NCBI RefSeq assembly: GCF_040436345.1
Contig: NC_133234.1
Location: 13,780,446-13,844,445 of the forward strand
DNA: 64,000 bases
Source of the DNA: Pagrus major
Taxonomy: Eukaryota > Chordata > Actinopteri > Spariformes > Sparidae
Direction of reading: 5' to 3'
The first letter of the stretch is position 1. Each line of letters begins with the position of its first letter. The notes beneath the pieces were generated by a model. It saw only the letters and a list, made by a program, of their open reading frames with translations. It ran no database searches and was not told where the DNA came from. Shown piece after piece: positions 12,101 to 23,687 of this stretch. A program made the translations under genes and the position numbers.

Positions 12101-13587
12101 ACAGAAAGTTGTATTCTCCACTGGAAGGGCACTTTTGCTTCACTTTGGGACCACACAGTTAGCTTTCTTAAACCAGCAGATCGTGCACTCAAGTGTTGAA
12201 TGTTAATCATTCACCATGTTTGTCTTTGCAGACAAATTCCCCGTCACAATCAACGTCTGATATGGATGCCTGGAAAAAACTGACCAGCTACCTTCCCGCT
12301 ATCAAAAACATCAGTGAGCACACTTTAAAAAAAAACAACAACAAAAAAACACTGAATGTGGAAACATGGACGCGCCACAACATCTTGTGCATTTATGCTC
12401 CCTTGTAGGCTCTCAAGTTGAAGTTACAAAAGAGATCTCCATCGATGACTTGCTTGGCAAAGTGAGCCGAGCTGAATTCTACCGCTACAATGGCTCCTTA
12501 ACCACCCCGTCTTGCAATGAAGCAGTGGTTTGGACGGTCTTCAAAGAAACTGTCAAGGTGGACGACAACCTGGTATGTGATGCGAGGTTAAATCACACCT
12601 CTTAATTAGTACTGTCACTCTTCAAAGATAATAGTTCAAGTGGTTTAAATGACAGCTTCCCCTGACATATATATGTATAAATTTGTATTGCATAAATACC
12701 AGAACAGGATCATGAAAACCTTTTAACAATTGGCAACAGGTAGCATATAATGAGATTTGAGCGACACTTGGTATCTTCCCTGATGATGCGTAGCTTGGCC
12801 TGTGCTGTCTTTACTTTTGTCTTCAGTGAGGTCTTTAGAAAGGGAAACACAACACAGTTTGATAAAGGTCCGAGAAATCGTGAACATTGAACTTGTTGGT
12901 ATGCTTAGCATGGGAGGTTGGGTGGTAAGCTGGGAAAGTCTAAACTTTAACATCAGTCATTGTTTCATTTCCAATTAAAATAGTTTTATGTATCCTACTA
13001 TCTTTTGCAGTATCAGGTGATTTTCCCCTCCCCAACTTTGATCAAATTTGCAGTAATCACTGAAATCAGCTACTGTCGGCTCTCGGTATGAAACTTATCA
13101 GTGGAAAGCAGGAAGAGATAAACATGTGACCGAGAGCCTTTTTAAACGATACATTTCACAAACAAACAGGTGTGTCATATGATCTTTTGAATAAATGTTG
13201 CACTAGTTTCCATCTATTTGTTCTCAACTGTAATTTGGCAAAAAGTAATTAATAGTAATCAAAACTGTCATCCTTCAGCAGTTTGTAAGTAATTACCACA
13301 CCCTGTATATATGAATGGAAAAAAATCTGATTCAGTGGCAACATCCTTGATTACTTAGGCCTTTTAACAGACGCACATCAAGTCGAAATAATGGATTTAA
13401 CTTAACACTAACATTTCTTTAACACCACCAGATGAAGATGTTCCCGACTCAGGCAGGCTATCACGACGTGTTTCGGCCTGCACAGCAGCTCCATAGCAGG
13501 ACAATCTACACCAAATCAGCATCCAGCACCCCTGGTCCCATCATACAGTTTCTGCTGCTGGCATGTCTCTGTGCCTTTTTCATATAA
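3191..13587 (+). CDS. Two-domain (tandem) GPI-type alpha-carbonic anhydrase, 579 aa
   Basis: Predicted exons: 3191-3245, 3882-3914, 3998-4171, 4291-4442, 4535-4624, 6497-6569, 7258-7421, 10428-10533, 10618-10647, 10750-10926, 11203-11351, 11460-11549, 11987-12031, 12232-12313, 12409-12572, 13432-13587. They sum to 1740 nt with every junction GT-AG and in phase. Residues 1-18 are a hydrophobic signal peptide ([18 protein letters not shown]). Domain 1 (about 23-280) has zinc ligands H114, H116, H140, proton-shuttle H86 and the SLTTP loop. Domain 2 (about 285-555) has H378, H380, H403 and H350. Both keep paired Cys as in CA4/CA15. The C-terminus ([12 protein letters not shown]) looks like a GPI signal. 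Alpha-carbonic anhydrases hydrate CO2 to bicarbonate and a proton; CA4-type enzymes act outside the plasma membrane. The join between domains is inferred from splice sites and needs transcript proof; the alternative is two adjacent genes, one lacking a tail and the other lacking a signal peptide. Confidence 0.82.
3505..3680. repeat. Dispersed repeat in intron 1, related to 50603-51050
   Basis: Both loci share the phrase pattern GGAAGMACTCAGATCCTTTA followed by TTAA.TA.AAGTA.CAATA. This looks like a dispersed non-coding repeat with no coding capacity. The family is not identified. Confidence 0.45.
4969..5915. mobile_element. Long foldback (palindromic) element with TTAA ends
   Basis: Lies in intron 5 of the fused carbonic anhydrase gene. 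Arms of roughly 350-380 bp are near-perfect reverse complements. For example, AGTGTAACTCTC near 4972 is mirrored by GAGAGTTACACT ending at about 5912, and GTGTACACAGAG near 5215 matches CTCTGTGTACAC near 5620. The loop is about 200 bp. Both ends carry TTAA (4969-4972 and 5912-5915), which would fit a piggyBac-type target duplication. No transposase reading frame is visible, so it would be non-autonomous. Confidence 0.75.
5960..6200. repeat. Interspersed repeat, shared with about 44455-44690
   Basis: Shares the phrases AATAAATACTGTGT, TTGGATGGCCAT and GATGTTTATAAACCTTTACA in the same order with a second copy upstream of pax10 exon 3. The similar AT-rich stretch 4700-4968, on the other side of the foldback element, suggests the foldback inserted into an older copy. 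Confidence 0.55.
7422..10427. other. Intron 7 of the fused carbonic anhydrase gene, 3.0 kb
   Basis: Separates the SLTTP exon of domain 1 from its terminal exon. I searched it by eye for an alternative terminal exon with a GPI tail and stop and saw none. No RNA gene or domain-bearing reading frame is apparent. Confidence 0.5.
10618..13587 (+). other. Carbonic anhydrase domain 2 of the fused gene (exons 9-16)
   Basis: Begins with the HSWCYDDHC exon (10618-10647), preceded by an acceptor (ttctttag) rather than by a start codon or signal peptide. Zinc ligands are H378, H380 and H403 in FHFHWG and MEMHIV, with shuttle histidine H350 (NTGHA) and the [14 protein letters not shown] loop. Unlike domain 1 and the single-domain neighbour, the surface-loop region is split by an extra intron: exon 13 (11987-12031, 45 nt, phase 0 at both ends) could be skipped without a frameshift. 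The final exon ends with a GPI-type tail and TAA at 13585-13587. Confidence 0.8.
11757..11812. repeat. Dispersed repeat fragment, shared with 25013-25072
   Basis: Shares GTCACTCAGTGGCT and GTGGGTAATGTA in the same order and spacing with a second copy downstream of mmp25. It lies in intron 12 of the fused carbonic anhydrase gene. Confidence 0.45.
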
Positions 13588-16500
13588 TCTGCATTTGTGA
13601 GAAGGTCAGCTGATTGGGCTGTGAAGGATAAAGTCGATTGCACTAATTATCTGTATGACACTGTTTAGATTATCATTCCAATATTTGTAAGCAAAATCCT
13701 TGGATAGTAGTGTTTGATCATTTTTATTCACATACATTTTCATGTGCAATTATGGTATATCATTTTATTATCAAGATGCTGGTAACTACAGAATAATCAG
13801 AAAAGTCTCTGGTTTATTAAACTTCTGAGCCGGTGAGTGAGACTAACATAGTAACACTTGCAAGATCACTGAACATAAACACCACCTCACTCTATTTGTA
13901 GCATGGTAGGGTTTGTACCTCTCGGTATAATCGTATCCCTGTTTCCTATGCTTTATCAAAACATGTATGGTAAAATATAAAACAAAATCAACAACATCTC
14001 AGGAATTAAGACTTTTGTCTGCTAGCTTAAAACACTAATTACAGCTGCTGATTGCATAGAAGAGCCAAAAATAAATACTGAATTGTGTTCTTGTGATTGT
14101 TCTCGTGCTTTTATCAGTGCTGAATGTATTATTGTAACCCCTGCTAACAAAAAATAAATAGTTGTATTGATACTGTTTGAAGGTGAAATGCCTCCTTGAA
14201 TTATGTCAACTAGATTTCTGTGTACAACTCCTTTGGTGTAATGCAGTTTGCACTGTTGCACTGTATGGTGGGTGTTAATTACTATGCACTGAATATGCAC
14301 AGTGACTATGACTGTCAGGAAGTGAACTTGTTTGTTCCTTCCTGATTTTTGGCGCGTTATGGAAGCATCTTTGCCTGTTTTGTGCCGGATTAGCCTTTCA
14401 TTTTTCAACATTTGTCATTGTCACACCATCGTCACTCAGCATTTCTCAGCGGTCACAAAGCCATATTCGGATTTTGCTGAAACAATGCCCAGAGCAAGTC
14501 AGGCAGGTTTTGTTTTTTTTAAAACCTCTTAACAGTCTCAATCTCCAATCATCATCTAGCATTCTTCAGCTGCTTCTTCATAAGACGTTAAGGCAGCAAT
14601 GCCGTTTAGCTTCCAGCCAGTATTCAAGCAATGCAGCTTAGCTACTAATTTACATATAAATTATATTTATTTTATATATTTTGCAAACTTTAGCCCATTT
14701 TATTTTTCCCAACCATTCAAATTCCTTCCCACACTTTATCGTGCATTATTCAAGTCTTAAGCTAGAAACTCCATTCAAACTTAATACACAAATTAAAGCC
14801 AGCAATGCAGTTTCTCAGCTTGTAGCAATATTTCACTGCTTTGCTGGATTTCAGTGTTGAGTGTAAATATCTACTATATATGCAGCTTTAACGCTCACTT
14901 TACTTTGAACTGTAACAGATCTTTTGAGAATCAAGATGCCATCAATAATCCGGACCAGTTGTATGGACACACTCCCATTAACAGATTAACAGATTCTCAG
15001 GAAGTAGTATCATAAGTTAACATGTTGAAATCTACACCGGAGAGAACACATCTCTATCAGCTAGGGCAACAGTAATGACAAGCCAACCTCAACCTTGTGC
15101 CTCAGAGCAGGTTATGTGTGATATGGCGTCTTTACAGCCTTGGTTTGCCAAGTGTCCTAAAAGCACTTAACAACTGCAACGGTGGCCAGTTGTCAGCCAA
15201 CATGTCTGCCATTGCAATTAGATAAGCTTGTGATATAATGGTAGCTTCTTTTGTTGTTTTTCTGCTCCCATGTGGTCCAAAATGGGCTGATTCAGCTGTC
15301 ATGTGACTTGTTGAAGATGGACACTGTTTTTCTGATAACGCCCTGATAAGGGTTTAAACAGGAGATCAAGCATGAAATGGAAAATATCTGACATATCAGA
15401 TGGCACACGAGACAATTACTTTAGTTTGTAGCTGTAGCAGTAAGTGCTACTATATGGCAACATAGTTTGTGTACTATGAGGAAGTTGTCAGTCCCTCCTT
15501 CCATATACCCTGCAATTAGCCACTGTTCTAAAACATTATGCTGCCGTCCCAGGATGTGACAAAATAGGTGCTTTAAAATTACATAATTCTCTCTGGTAAT
15601 AAATATCTGCCAAACTATGCTTAGTAATGCAAGCAAGCAGGGACGATGCAGCTTCTTTGAGGGCTGACGTCAACTCACTAATCCAGTGTTAATGAGATTG
15701 TAGGTTGGGGGAATTCAAGCAAAGAAGAAGACGCGGGTTAGCTGCTAGTAATGCAGAGAATGCTTCTAGATATGATGGATGTCTGCATACTCTGATGCAT
15801 TAGGCTGGTTATCAGTTTAGTCTCACCTGCAGGATGAGCTACCCCTCCTTATATACTGTGACTGTTCTTGTTGCTCATCCTGAAAGATCAGCTCAGATCA
15901 GGAATGCTGGGGGTGGACGAACCTTTGCTCTCCAAACGGGCACACCGTCGTTCTTTGCATAACAACCAAGGATGAGAGTGCAAAGCACATACTGTCATGG
16001 GTTGATTTTTGTCCTTAATATACCCGTCTCTCAGGATGGAACATTTTTGTTGTAACTTATACATGAATGAGTAAAACAAATAAAACGTGACTGCAAAGTT
16101 TGAAATAAAATGACATATGTATGGCTTGCTTTTTTTTTTATAACAAAGGAGTGATGATTAATCTCCTTATTGCACCTTTAAATCAAATTCTGAAATTTAT
16201 GTTTGTAGACTTGCTTTTATGTCTTTTTAAAAATGTCTTTTATGTCTGTTTTTTTCTTTTTTGTATTTATTGATAATGACACATTTTTTGGCATATTGTC
16301 TTCTCATTTTAACGGAAATATACCTTTATTTTGTGTTCCTAGACATTACACTGACACTGACAAACTAACTGAGTTTAAGAAAAGTAAATGTGTATTTTGT
16401 GTTCAGTCCACCTCTAAATTTTGAGGGGAACTCCTTGTGTTTAAATCCGACAACTAATCTTTCTTCCGTGAGGCAGAAACGATGAGTTGGCCTCCTGAAC

Positions 16501-18560
16501 AGGAGACACCTGTGGGAGGGGCTGGTATCTCAGGGCCTCGGATGGAGTTGGAAACAAGTGATGACACTCGAACATGTAATTGTGCAGCCAGTAATACTGG
16601 TTTATCAAAAACATCACAAATAGTGAAGTAGCGTGCCATCAGCTGACATCAAGATTTCTCTGACTGGCTCAGATCTCTCTGTCTCTACAAGCTATCTATC
16701 CATCCATCTTTCTGTCTCTGCGTCAGTTTATGTAATCATTTAGTTAATTCATCACTGTCACCTGCTTTGTACACCCTGCCATCCATTACAATCTCCCCCC
16801 ATTTTATTTTTTTGTTACGTCACACTGCTTCAAACTTTGCTACGAGTTCCTCAAGAGATTGCTGGTCGATTTAAGTATTTTAAGCTTTTGAACAAATCAC
16901 AGATGCTGGTTTTTGGTGGGTCTTTGTTTGGAAATGTTTGTTTGGTCTTTCTAGTTTTGGGATTTTTTTTTTATCACAAGCAAAAAAAGTTTTAATAAAG
17001 CATTTTTTTAAAGCCTGCAACAGAACATACTAGTTCCCATTATTTTCAGATATTGTTGTTTTTATTCTGCTGCATCGTCGGACAATAGATCGACCAGCTC
17101 AACTACTTCTGCTATTAACAAAGAAGTTTATCCCATTCAAGAAAGTTACAGTTAGACATTAACAGTTGAAAATAAATGTAATAGTTATTTTAAGTTAATA
17201 AATGTATTTTATATGCTTGTGGCCACATTGTCTGGCTAAAAAATGACTTCAGATTTAACCAGGTTTAACTGACTTAACTTGTTCTTTATGGTCAAAAAGA
17301 GAATTGTGTAGTGTTGTGCTACTATACCACTAAGGCTGGATTGCCAACGTGACCCAGGTTCACCTGAGGTCTGGTGGTTTTCAGTAAACTTACTAATTGC
17401 ATATTCATTAGGAATTTTGGATATAAATGCATTATATTAACTAAGGCCAGTCCTGCATTATCAGCTGCTTTATGGCCTTGACTTAAAGTGGGACCCTATG
17501 TCCAAATCTAGTTGTTAGAGCTTTCTAACTTAGTTTAGAAGCTCACATTCCTAATAAAGTTGTGTTTGATGGTTTGAAGTGACAAGGTACGTATGCATTG
17601 TATTAAGTGCAGTTAGTGGTGTGTCAGGAGGGGCCCGACGGCTCACTTTGGCCTGAGGGAGGGGTGGTTTTGGAAACTGTAGAAGTACTCACAGAGACAG
17701 AGCTACAGGGCCACCTGTCACGGTGTTAACAAGTGATTGGATTTCCACCCTGGATGGTTGAGTATAGAGCTGTACAGACATACATACAGGTTAGTCGAAT
17801 AAAAAAGTAAAAAATCTGGTTTTATACAAAAATATTAAATATTTAAATGAGATTTTGGAAGAACAGTTTCAGTAGTCTATGCTTCTAGTTTAGATCAAAC
17901 ACATCTGACATAAGATATAAATAGTTACAGACACTATGAAGCTGCAGGACTATAGTCAGGAACTATACCAGGAAACAGAGACGGAATTTTTTTTGTGACA
18001 TAAGACAACGTTCCCCCTTTATCAAATTTCAGCCTATTGTTTATTCATCACACTTGCAACTTTAACGTTACGATTCAATCTCACCACACTATAGAGTGCT
18101 GTAGGGATGACATATTTTTTGGCAGGCTAACCTGGAAGTTAGTATCGCCCTGGTTCCCTCGACAAAAGCTCGAAAGGATTTGGATTATTGCCGAAAATAA
18201 GCTCTGTGGCAAACACAAGTTTATTAAACTTACACGTTCAGCAAAATAATCTTCACAAATGTGCACCACGTTTAGGGAGTACGATGCTGATATAAGGCTA
18301 TAAACGAACTACACTGTGGTTGCACGACTTCAACGTCGCCACCACTAAGCTTCTAACACTGTACTATCCACACTTTACCATTAATTTATCAATCTACCAG
18401 TTAGGTTAGTCCACCTGTAAAGACCGACTAGTGAGTAGATGGGTTCGGTATAATGACGCTTAATGTCTGCAACATACCATCTTTACATGGGGGTAAAGGG
18501 TGGGAAGCTCAAATGTTGGGATAATGTTAAGCTCCTGTGTTGCATGTTGCAAATCATATA
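13588..18560. other. Intergenic, no supported gene
   Basis: Follows the stop codon of the fused carbonic anhydrase. Several AATAAA-type hexamers occur (for example about 14069 and 14150), but I cannot assign the true poly(A) site. Reading frames here are short and featureless, and no tRNA or other RNA gene was recognised. Confidence 0.45.
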
Positions 18561-18564
18561 AACA

Positions 18565-18911
18565 TATTGAAGAAATTCAAACTCCAAATTTTAATATTCA
18601 CAATATTAACAAACTCAGAAATATTTACATTTTCCAGAACTGAATAAACGAGCTGATCCCAGAGGAAAACAAGGTCCCCAGAACATTGTTTGAAACTATA
18701 TAAAGGTGGCAGGGTCCGCCAATATAAATAGAGTAAAACAGTAAATAAACAGCATGAAATTGTGTTGTCCTTTAAGCTCAGTTTGTTTATTCAGTCATGA
18801 CAACAAAAAGAGTTTGTTTACTTAGTTTGTTTAGCCATAAAGAAATGAGTCAATGAAGATCTTTCTCTTCTGATTAAAATTTCTTCCCAAAACTACATAG
18901 TGCTCCTTTAA
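18565..18911. mobile_element. MITE-like element, copy 1 of 3
   Basis: Ends in CCCAAAACTACATAGTGCTCC followed by TTTAA, the complement of the left end of the copies at 43139 and 51106. The interior shares AAACTCAGAAATATTTAC, CTGAATAAACGAGCTG and AAATTGTGTTGTCCTTT with the other copies. The left end is degraded. No coding capacity. Confidence 0.7.
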
Positions 18912-19440
18912 CCACAGACATTTTTGCAGCCATTTAACCGTAAACTCATTCAAAAAAAAGGTCTTTTTCAGCCGCAGAAGGCAGCTGCTTTTAGTGAAAT
19001 CGCTTTGAGAATGACACTGCACGCTAACTGGCAGTAGGGCAGAACACACAACTAAGGAAACAGATATTTCTCTCAGGAGTTGGTGGAGACCCAAAACAGA
19101 GCTAAAAGAAAGTGAATCTTGGACTTAGATCAAAAAACACCAACAATGGGAGAATGTACCAAATGCATGTGAACTTCTTGAGTTTCTGAAGTGGTTCCTG
19201 GGTACTGGATAAATCCTGTGGGTAGTTATGAGAGTAATATCATGAAATGTCATTTCCTCCTGGTGCACACTCACCCACATTGTTTTAATGTAGGGTTAGG
19301 GTTCATTCATTCTTCATTTTAAAGACACTGAGTTTTGTTTTGTATTTCACAGAATACAATACACAATATACAATAGACTACATTCACCAGCAATAGCGGC
19401 AGATTTATGCCTCCTCTCATTGAGCTTCCTGGAATGACTC

Positions 19441-19460
19441 TTAAAAAAAAAAAAAAAAAA
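19441..19460. repeat. Poly(A) tract
   Basis: A run of about 19 adenines upstream of the single-domain carbonic anhydrase promoter. Confidence 0.9.
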
Positions 19461-19589
19461 ACTCCCCGAGAACAAACAATCTGAAGATCTTCCTCCGCCT
19501 AATCGGCGTCAGGAGATTTGTGCAGGTGTGCAGGCACGTTGATCAGTCAGATGTCTGTAGAGGCGTTTTTAGAGAAGCTTCTGGCAGAG

Positions 19590-19655
19590 CTGAGCGAATA
19601 AAAGAGGGAGGATGAGGCCGTTAGCCAACAGTGAGGAGGTACAGGTGTGTCCAAG
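19590..19655 (+). promoter_or_regulatory. Candidate core promoter and 5' non-coding exon of the single-domain carbonic anhydrase
   Basis: AATAAAAG at 19597-19604 resembles a TATA box. About 50 bp further on, CCAAG|GTAAGA (donor at 19656) can end a short untranslated exon that splices to the acceptor at 20018-20019, immediately before the ATG. Inferred from sequence only. Confidence 0.45.
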
Positions 19656-20019
19656 GTAAGAGGATCAGCTGCTCTACTTCTCTGAAACTTACTTTTTTAA
19701 GCGAAATTTGCGGGCTCGTTTCTCTTCACCCCCTCACAGTAAGTAGTAGCATTGTCTTGTTTTCCATTATTATTATTTTTTTAAATCTTAATATTTTATT
19801 TTATTTTTTGTAATTTGTCAATTATTACGTTTAAAATCTGTGCGTAAAAATCGGGAACATTTTTGGCTCGCTGTGCCAATTTTAAACTGTTGCTCTTTCT
19901 CTCTCATCCGTCTGTTTTCATGTCCACAGGTGCCTTTTTTCTTTTCGAGGATTTCATGTGATTGATGATTTGTTTTAGTGAACTTTTATTTATTTATTTT
20001 TTTTCTGTTATCGTTTTAG

Positions 20020-21734
20020 ATGAAGTGGTTTGTTGCTGCACTTGCTGCTGTGTGCGTCCTCGCACCCAGCGCCCACTGCGCCGATGACAGTATCGGTGGG
20101 TATTTAAACCTTTTTTTCTCATCTTCAGATTTTTAATTCCTCTTTGGATAAATGCTGCTTATCTTTTGAGTGAGTAAATACTTTCTCTTTTCCTCCTCCA
20201 GCCTGGTGTTACCATGAGCCAACCTGCAGTGAGTACTCTCCCTTTGCGTCTAAATGACATCTTTAACCTCTCCCCCCTCTTCAGCCTGTAAAATGTTTTG
20301 CTCCTCTTTACAGATGACACCACATGGCCGACCATTGCTGCTCCATTTTGCAACGGCACCCGACAGTCACCTATTAACATCGACACATCAACTGCCACCG
20401 GCAACTCCGCCTTGGGGCCCTTCACCTTTACCAACTTCGACAGCACCACAGCAATGACGAAGATTGAAAACACGGGAAAGACTAGTGAGTGATTGGTGAC
20501 AGGAGCCTTCTAATGAGCTTTTAAAAGACTGTGCCTGGAGGTCATATGTGTGTTGATGTAGCCAGAACAAATAGTGTCATCATCTTTTATCCAAAGTAAA
20601 GTCACTGGTGACATCTGGCCAGTGAATCCAGTTTCACCTGCTCACTTTTCATATTAATTCTCCTTCCTGTTTGTTTTCCCCTCCTCTTCCAGTCAAAGTC
20701 GCCCTGAGCGGTGTTAGCGTTTCAGGAGGAGATCTGTCAGAGACATACCAAAGCCTGCAGTTCCACTTGCACTGGGGTAATGGCTCCTCCGTCCCCGGCT
20801 CTGAGCACACTGTGGACGGCAAGCGCTATCCCATGGAGGTACTGCACTTTTCATTCATGTTGTGCTCCAAATTCATCAATACATTCATATTAAGATATTT
20901 CTCTGTACTTCGGCCCACAGTTGCACATTGTGAACATCGGGGCATCCTTTAATGGGGACACAAGTCTGGCTATCGCAAACTCTACTGGACTCGCTGCTCT
21001 TGGTTTCTTCATTGAGGTGAGGAAAAGTTGTTTGTTTTTTGTTTGTTTTTAATGTCAGACCTAACTGCAGTTTTTTAAAGACAAATTTCTCCTCCACTGA
21101 TATGGAGTAAAACATTTAACCTAATTGAAAAATGTGTTTACTTTTCCAGGCAGACGATGCGACTTCTTCTGCAAGCTGGCAGAGTTTGACCTCCTACCTG
21201 GACAACATCACAGTCTCGGGTAAGGAGACCTTTTTTTACTTTCTTTGCTTTTGAATAAAATGTGTCAGCTGCAGTCCCTTCAGAGCTCCAATTTCTGCCC
21301 TCAGGCCAGTCTGTTTCAATCGCACCTGGATTCTCACTGGATGATCTCCTCACGGGGGTGAATCGCACGAGTTACTGGCGCTACCTGGGCTCCTTGACCA
21401 CCCCCGCTTGCAATGAGGCTGTGATTTGGACTGTATTCAAGGATACAGTCAAAGTTCCCTCAAACTTGGTGAGCTTTCTTCTTCTTTTTTTGGTCATTAC
21501 AAATGCTTTCTACAGTGCTCCATGCAGCTAACTGTGGCTCTGTCTTGTCTCCAGATCGACATGTTCAGCACAAAACTGCACATCTTCAACACCACGTCAT
21601 CGCCTACGATGGTCAACGTCTTCAGAAACATCCAGGCAGACCAACCGGTCACAACACAGGCTGCCAGCTCCACCTCTAAAACTTGTTACTCTCTGGGGCT
21701 GATGGCCCTGAGCCTTGCTCTTGGGAGAAGTTAG
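20020..21734 (+). CDS. GPI-type alpha-carbonic anhydrase (CA4/CA15-like), 309 aa
   Basis: Exons: 20020-20095, 20202-20228, 20314-20484, 20693-20838, 20921-21016, 21150-21219, 21305-21468, 21555-21734 (930 nt, all GT-AG). The ATG directly follows the acceptor and opens a signal peptide ([20 protein letters not shown]). Zinc ligands are H116, H118 and H142 (FHLHWG, MELHIV), and the [14 protein letters not shown] loop is intact. The C-terminus ([14 protein letters not shown]) fits GPI attachment. The product should hydrate CO2 on the outer cell surface. The proton-shuttle position (H64 in human CA2 numbering) reads NTGKT, so lysine K90 replaces histidine, which may lower maximal turnover. Exon phases match those of each domain in the upstream fused gene, indicating tandem duplication. 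I cannot decide between ca4 and ca15 naming. Confidence 0.93.
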
Positions 21735-21948
21735 AGCCAGAAAAACCTGAAGCTGTTGTGGCATCGCAGCAACCTACACCCTTTTACCATCACTTCTCTG
21801 CTCTATTATGAAAGTATGCACTAAACCAATCATTAGTGCTCTGAAGAGCAGGATGTCTTTTAACAACTGAGCCCTGAAGCCACAATAACGTTATTGCTCT
21901 CCAATGTAGCTCTCTATTATATTAAAACTGTTACAGTGAAATGGTTCA

Positions 21949-21954
21949 AAATAA
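21949..21954 (+). terminator. Poly(A) signal AATAAA of the single-domain carbonic anhydrase
   Basis: Canonical hexamer about 215 bp past the stop codon, the first good one on this strand. Confidence 0.6.
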
Positions 21955-21959
21955 ATATT

Positions 21960-23687
21960 AAAGCGATGATGGCTGCCTTGCTTTTCTGTGGTTGTCCATC
22001 ATCATGCTTCCAGGGTTATGATGAGCTGTAAGGAATTATTTATCTATAATTGGATTTTAATCCATTGTAATGCTTGCTTGCAGCCTTTTGCATACGATAT
22101 TTATGTTTTATATATAAGAATTTATTTGTAGTGTGAAGAATTCGGGCACAACCGTGCCTGTCTGAAGCTGCCAAAGGTGTTTGAGAAAGGGATGAACTTG
22201 CACTAAGTTTACAGGGTAGATGAAGTAAGTTTGGAGATCCAACAATGTCATGATCCAACAATGTGTGACTGTATTTAGTTGAAGTTAGCATGTATCTGTC
22301 TAGAGTTAGAAGTCAGTCTTTACCAATAGATGTTGCAAAATGTGATTTTTAATACAATGTTCATATTTTTATACTCTTAGCAGATGACATGTAGCCACAT
22401 TAGCAAAGCTGAGAACTTAAAAATGAAACCCGTGCTGCCTTTTTCAGTTGGTGTGATGAAGGACTGATGTGTCACTCGCTCAGATGAACACCATTATTTA
22501 TCAGAATTACACCATATGCATGACATGTTTCACCTTGTGTTGCACAACTTGCACATGTAACTGTGACCTCTTCATCTTGTTAAATGTTTGTAAATTAAAG
22601 TGATTTGGTGTGAAACTTGTTTCTTCAGTCACTTCACTTTTTTTTAAGCATTGCATTGTGGCATTAAATGTAATCCCTATTGTTACTGAACCTGAGCCGG
22701 ACACTTGAGACATGGCTTTTGAGAGGGTCACCATTATACAAATCAAAACATTAAATGACATAAAAGCCTGTGATACTCAAAGTCGGTGGATTTTATTACA
22801 TAGTTCACCCTTTAACTTTGCTTCCTTATAACCGATACTCCTCATTGTGCTTTTAACCATAAAAACCGGTGCCACTTTAGGAACAGAATAAATACTTCCT
22901 TGAACAACTTGAATGCACTTTGATCAAAGGATTTAATGTTTAACTAGATTAGATTACCTAGATATTTAACTAGTTATTATTTAATATTCCAAGTTACAAA
23001 GAAAAGAGGAAGCACTTTGGAGTAAATGTGCACAATCCTTCTTGTGGAGTTTCCACATTCTGCTTTAATTTTAAGTAAAATTTGAGCTGGTAATTATCAA
23101 GTCATCTGAGTGATGCCCAGACCAAATTGTGAAACATCAGCGAGGAACAATCGGAACCATGAAGTAATGCCAGTCCATCAGCCTCAACATACTCGCCACA
23201 TAGACTCAATCAAGTGCTCACAACTCCACAGAACAAACATAAGTATGTCATGGCCCAGGGGGATGGGTGTTCCTAATGAAGATACTGATCTGAGAGTGAC
23301 TCATATAGGACTGTCACTTGAGAATGACAGGCATGTATGCCTTTGTCCAAATGTATCATTTCATGTGATTCCTGCATGTGAACCATGAGATAAGAGAGTA
23401 CACAGCTTTAGTCAGGAGGTGCTGAGATCACAAGATAATTTTCTAAACTATTTAAAAAGAAACTTGTCACATGAGCCAAGGACAAAGACACAACACAAAC
23501 AGGAACGTATATATTAAGATTTCTGACATTTTATTAAGGATATTTTATATAATACTCACTTAAAAGTTGTTGATTTCTTGCATACAGACCTGCAGCTACA
23601 GTACAGCATATCTTTATAGAGACTACATCTGGCCTAACCTGAGAAAAAACATTCATTTTGATCAACAAACCCCAAAATCATACTAAC
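21960..23687. other. Intergenic, no supported gene
   Basis: Between the carbonic anhydrase 3' end and the nested repeat block. Only short featureless reading frames are present. Confidence 0.45.

Noticed and set aside
10618-13587. Second carbonic anhydrase domain as a separate gene
   Set aside because: No start codon with a signal peptide is found before its WCY exon, and a consensus acceptor in the right phase sits directly before it; domain 1 in turn has no tail or stop exon. Kept as the stated alternative only.
14022-14411. 129-codon minus-strand reading frame
   Set aside because: No domain, AT-rich composition and no supporting splice or promoter context; likely chance.
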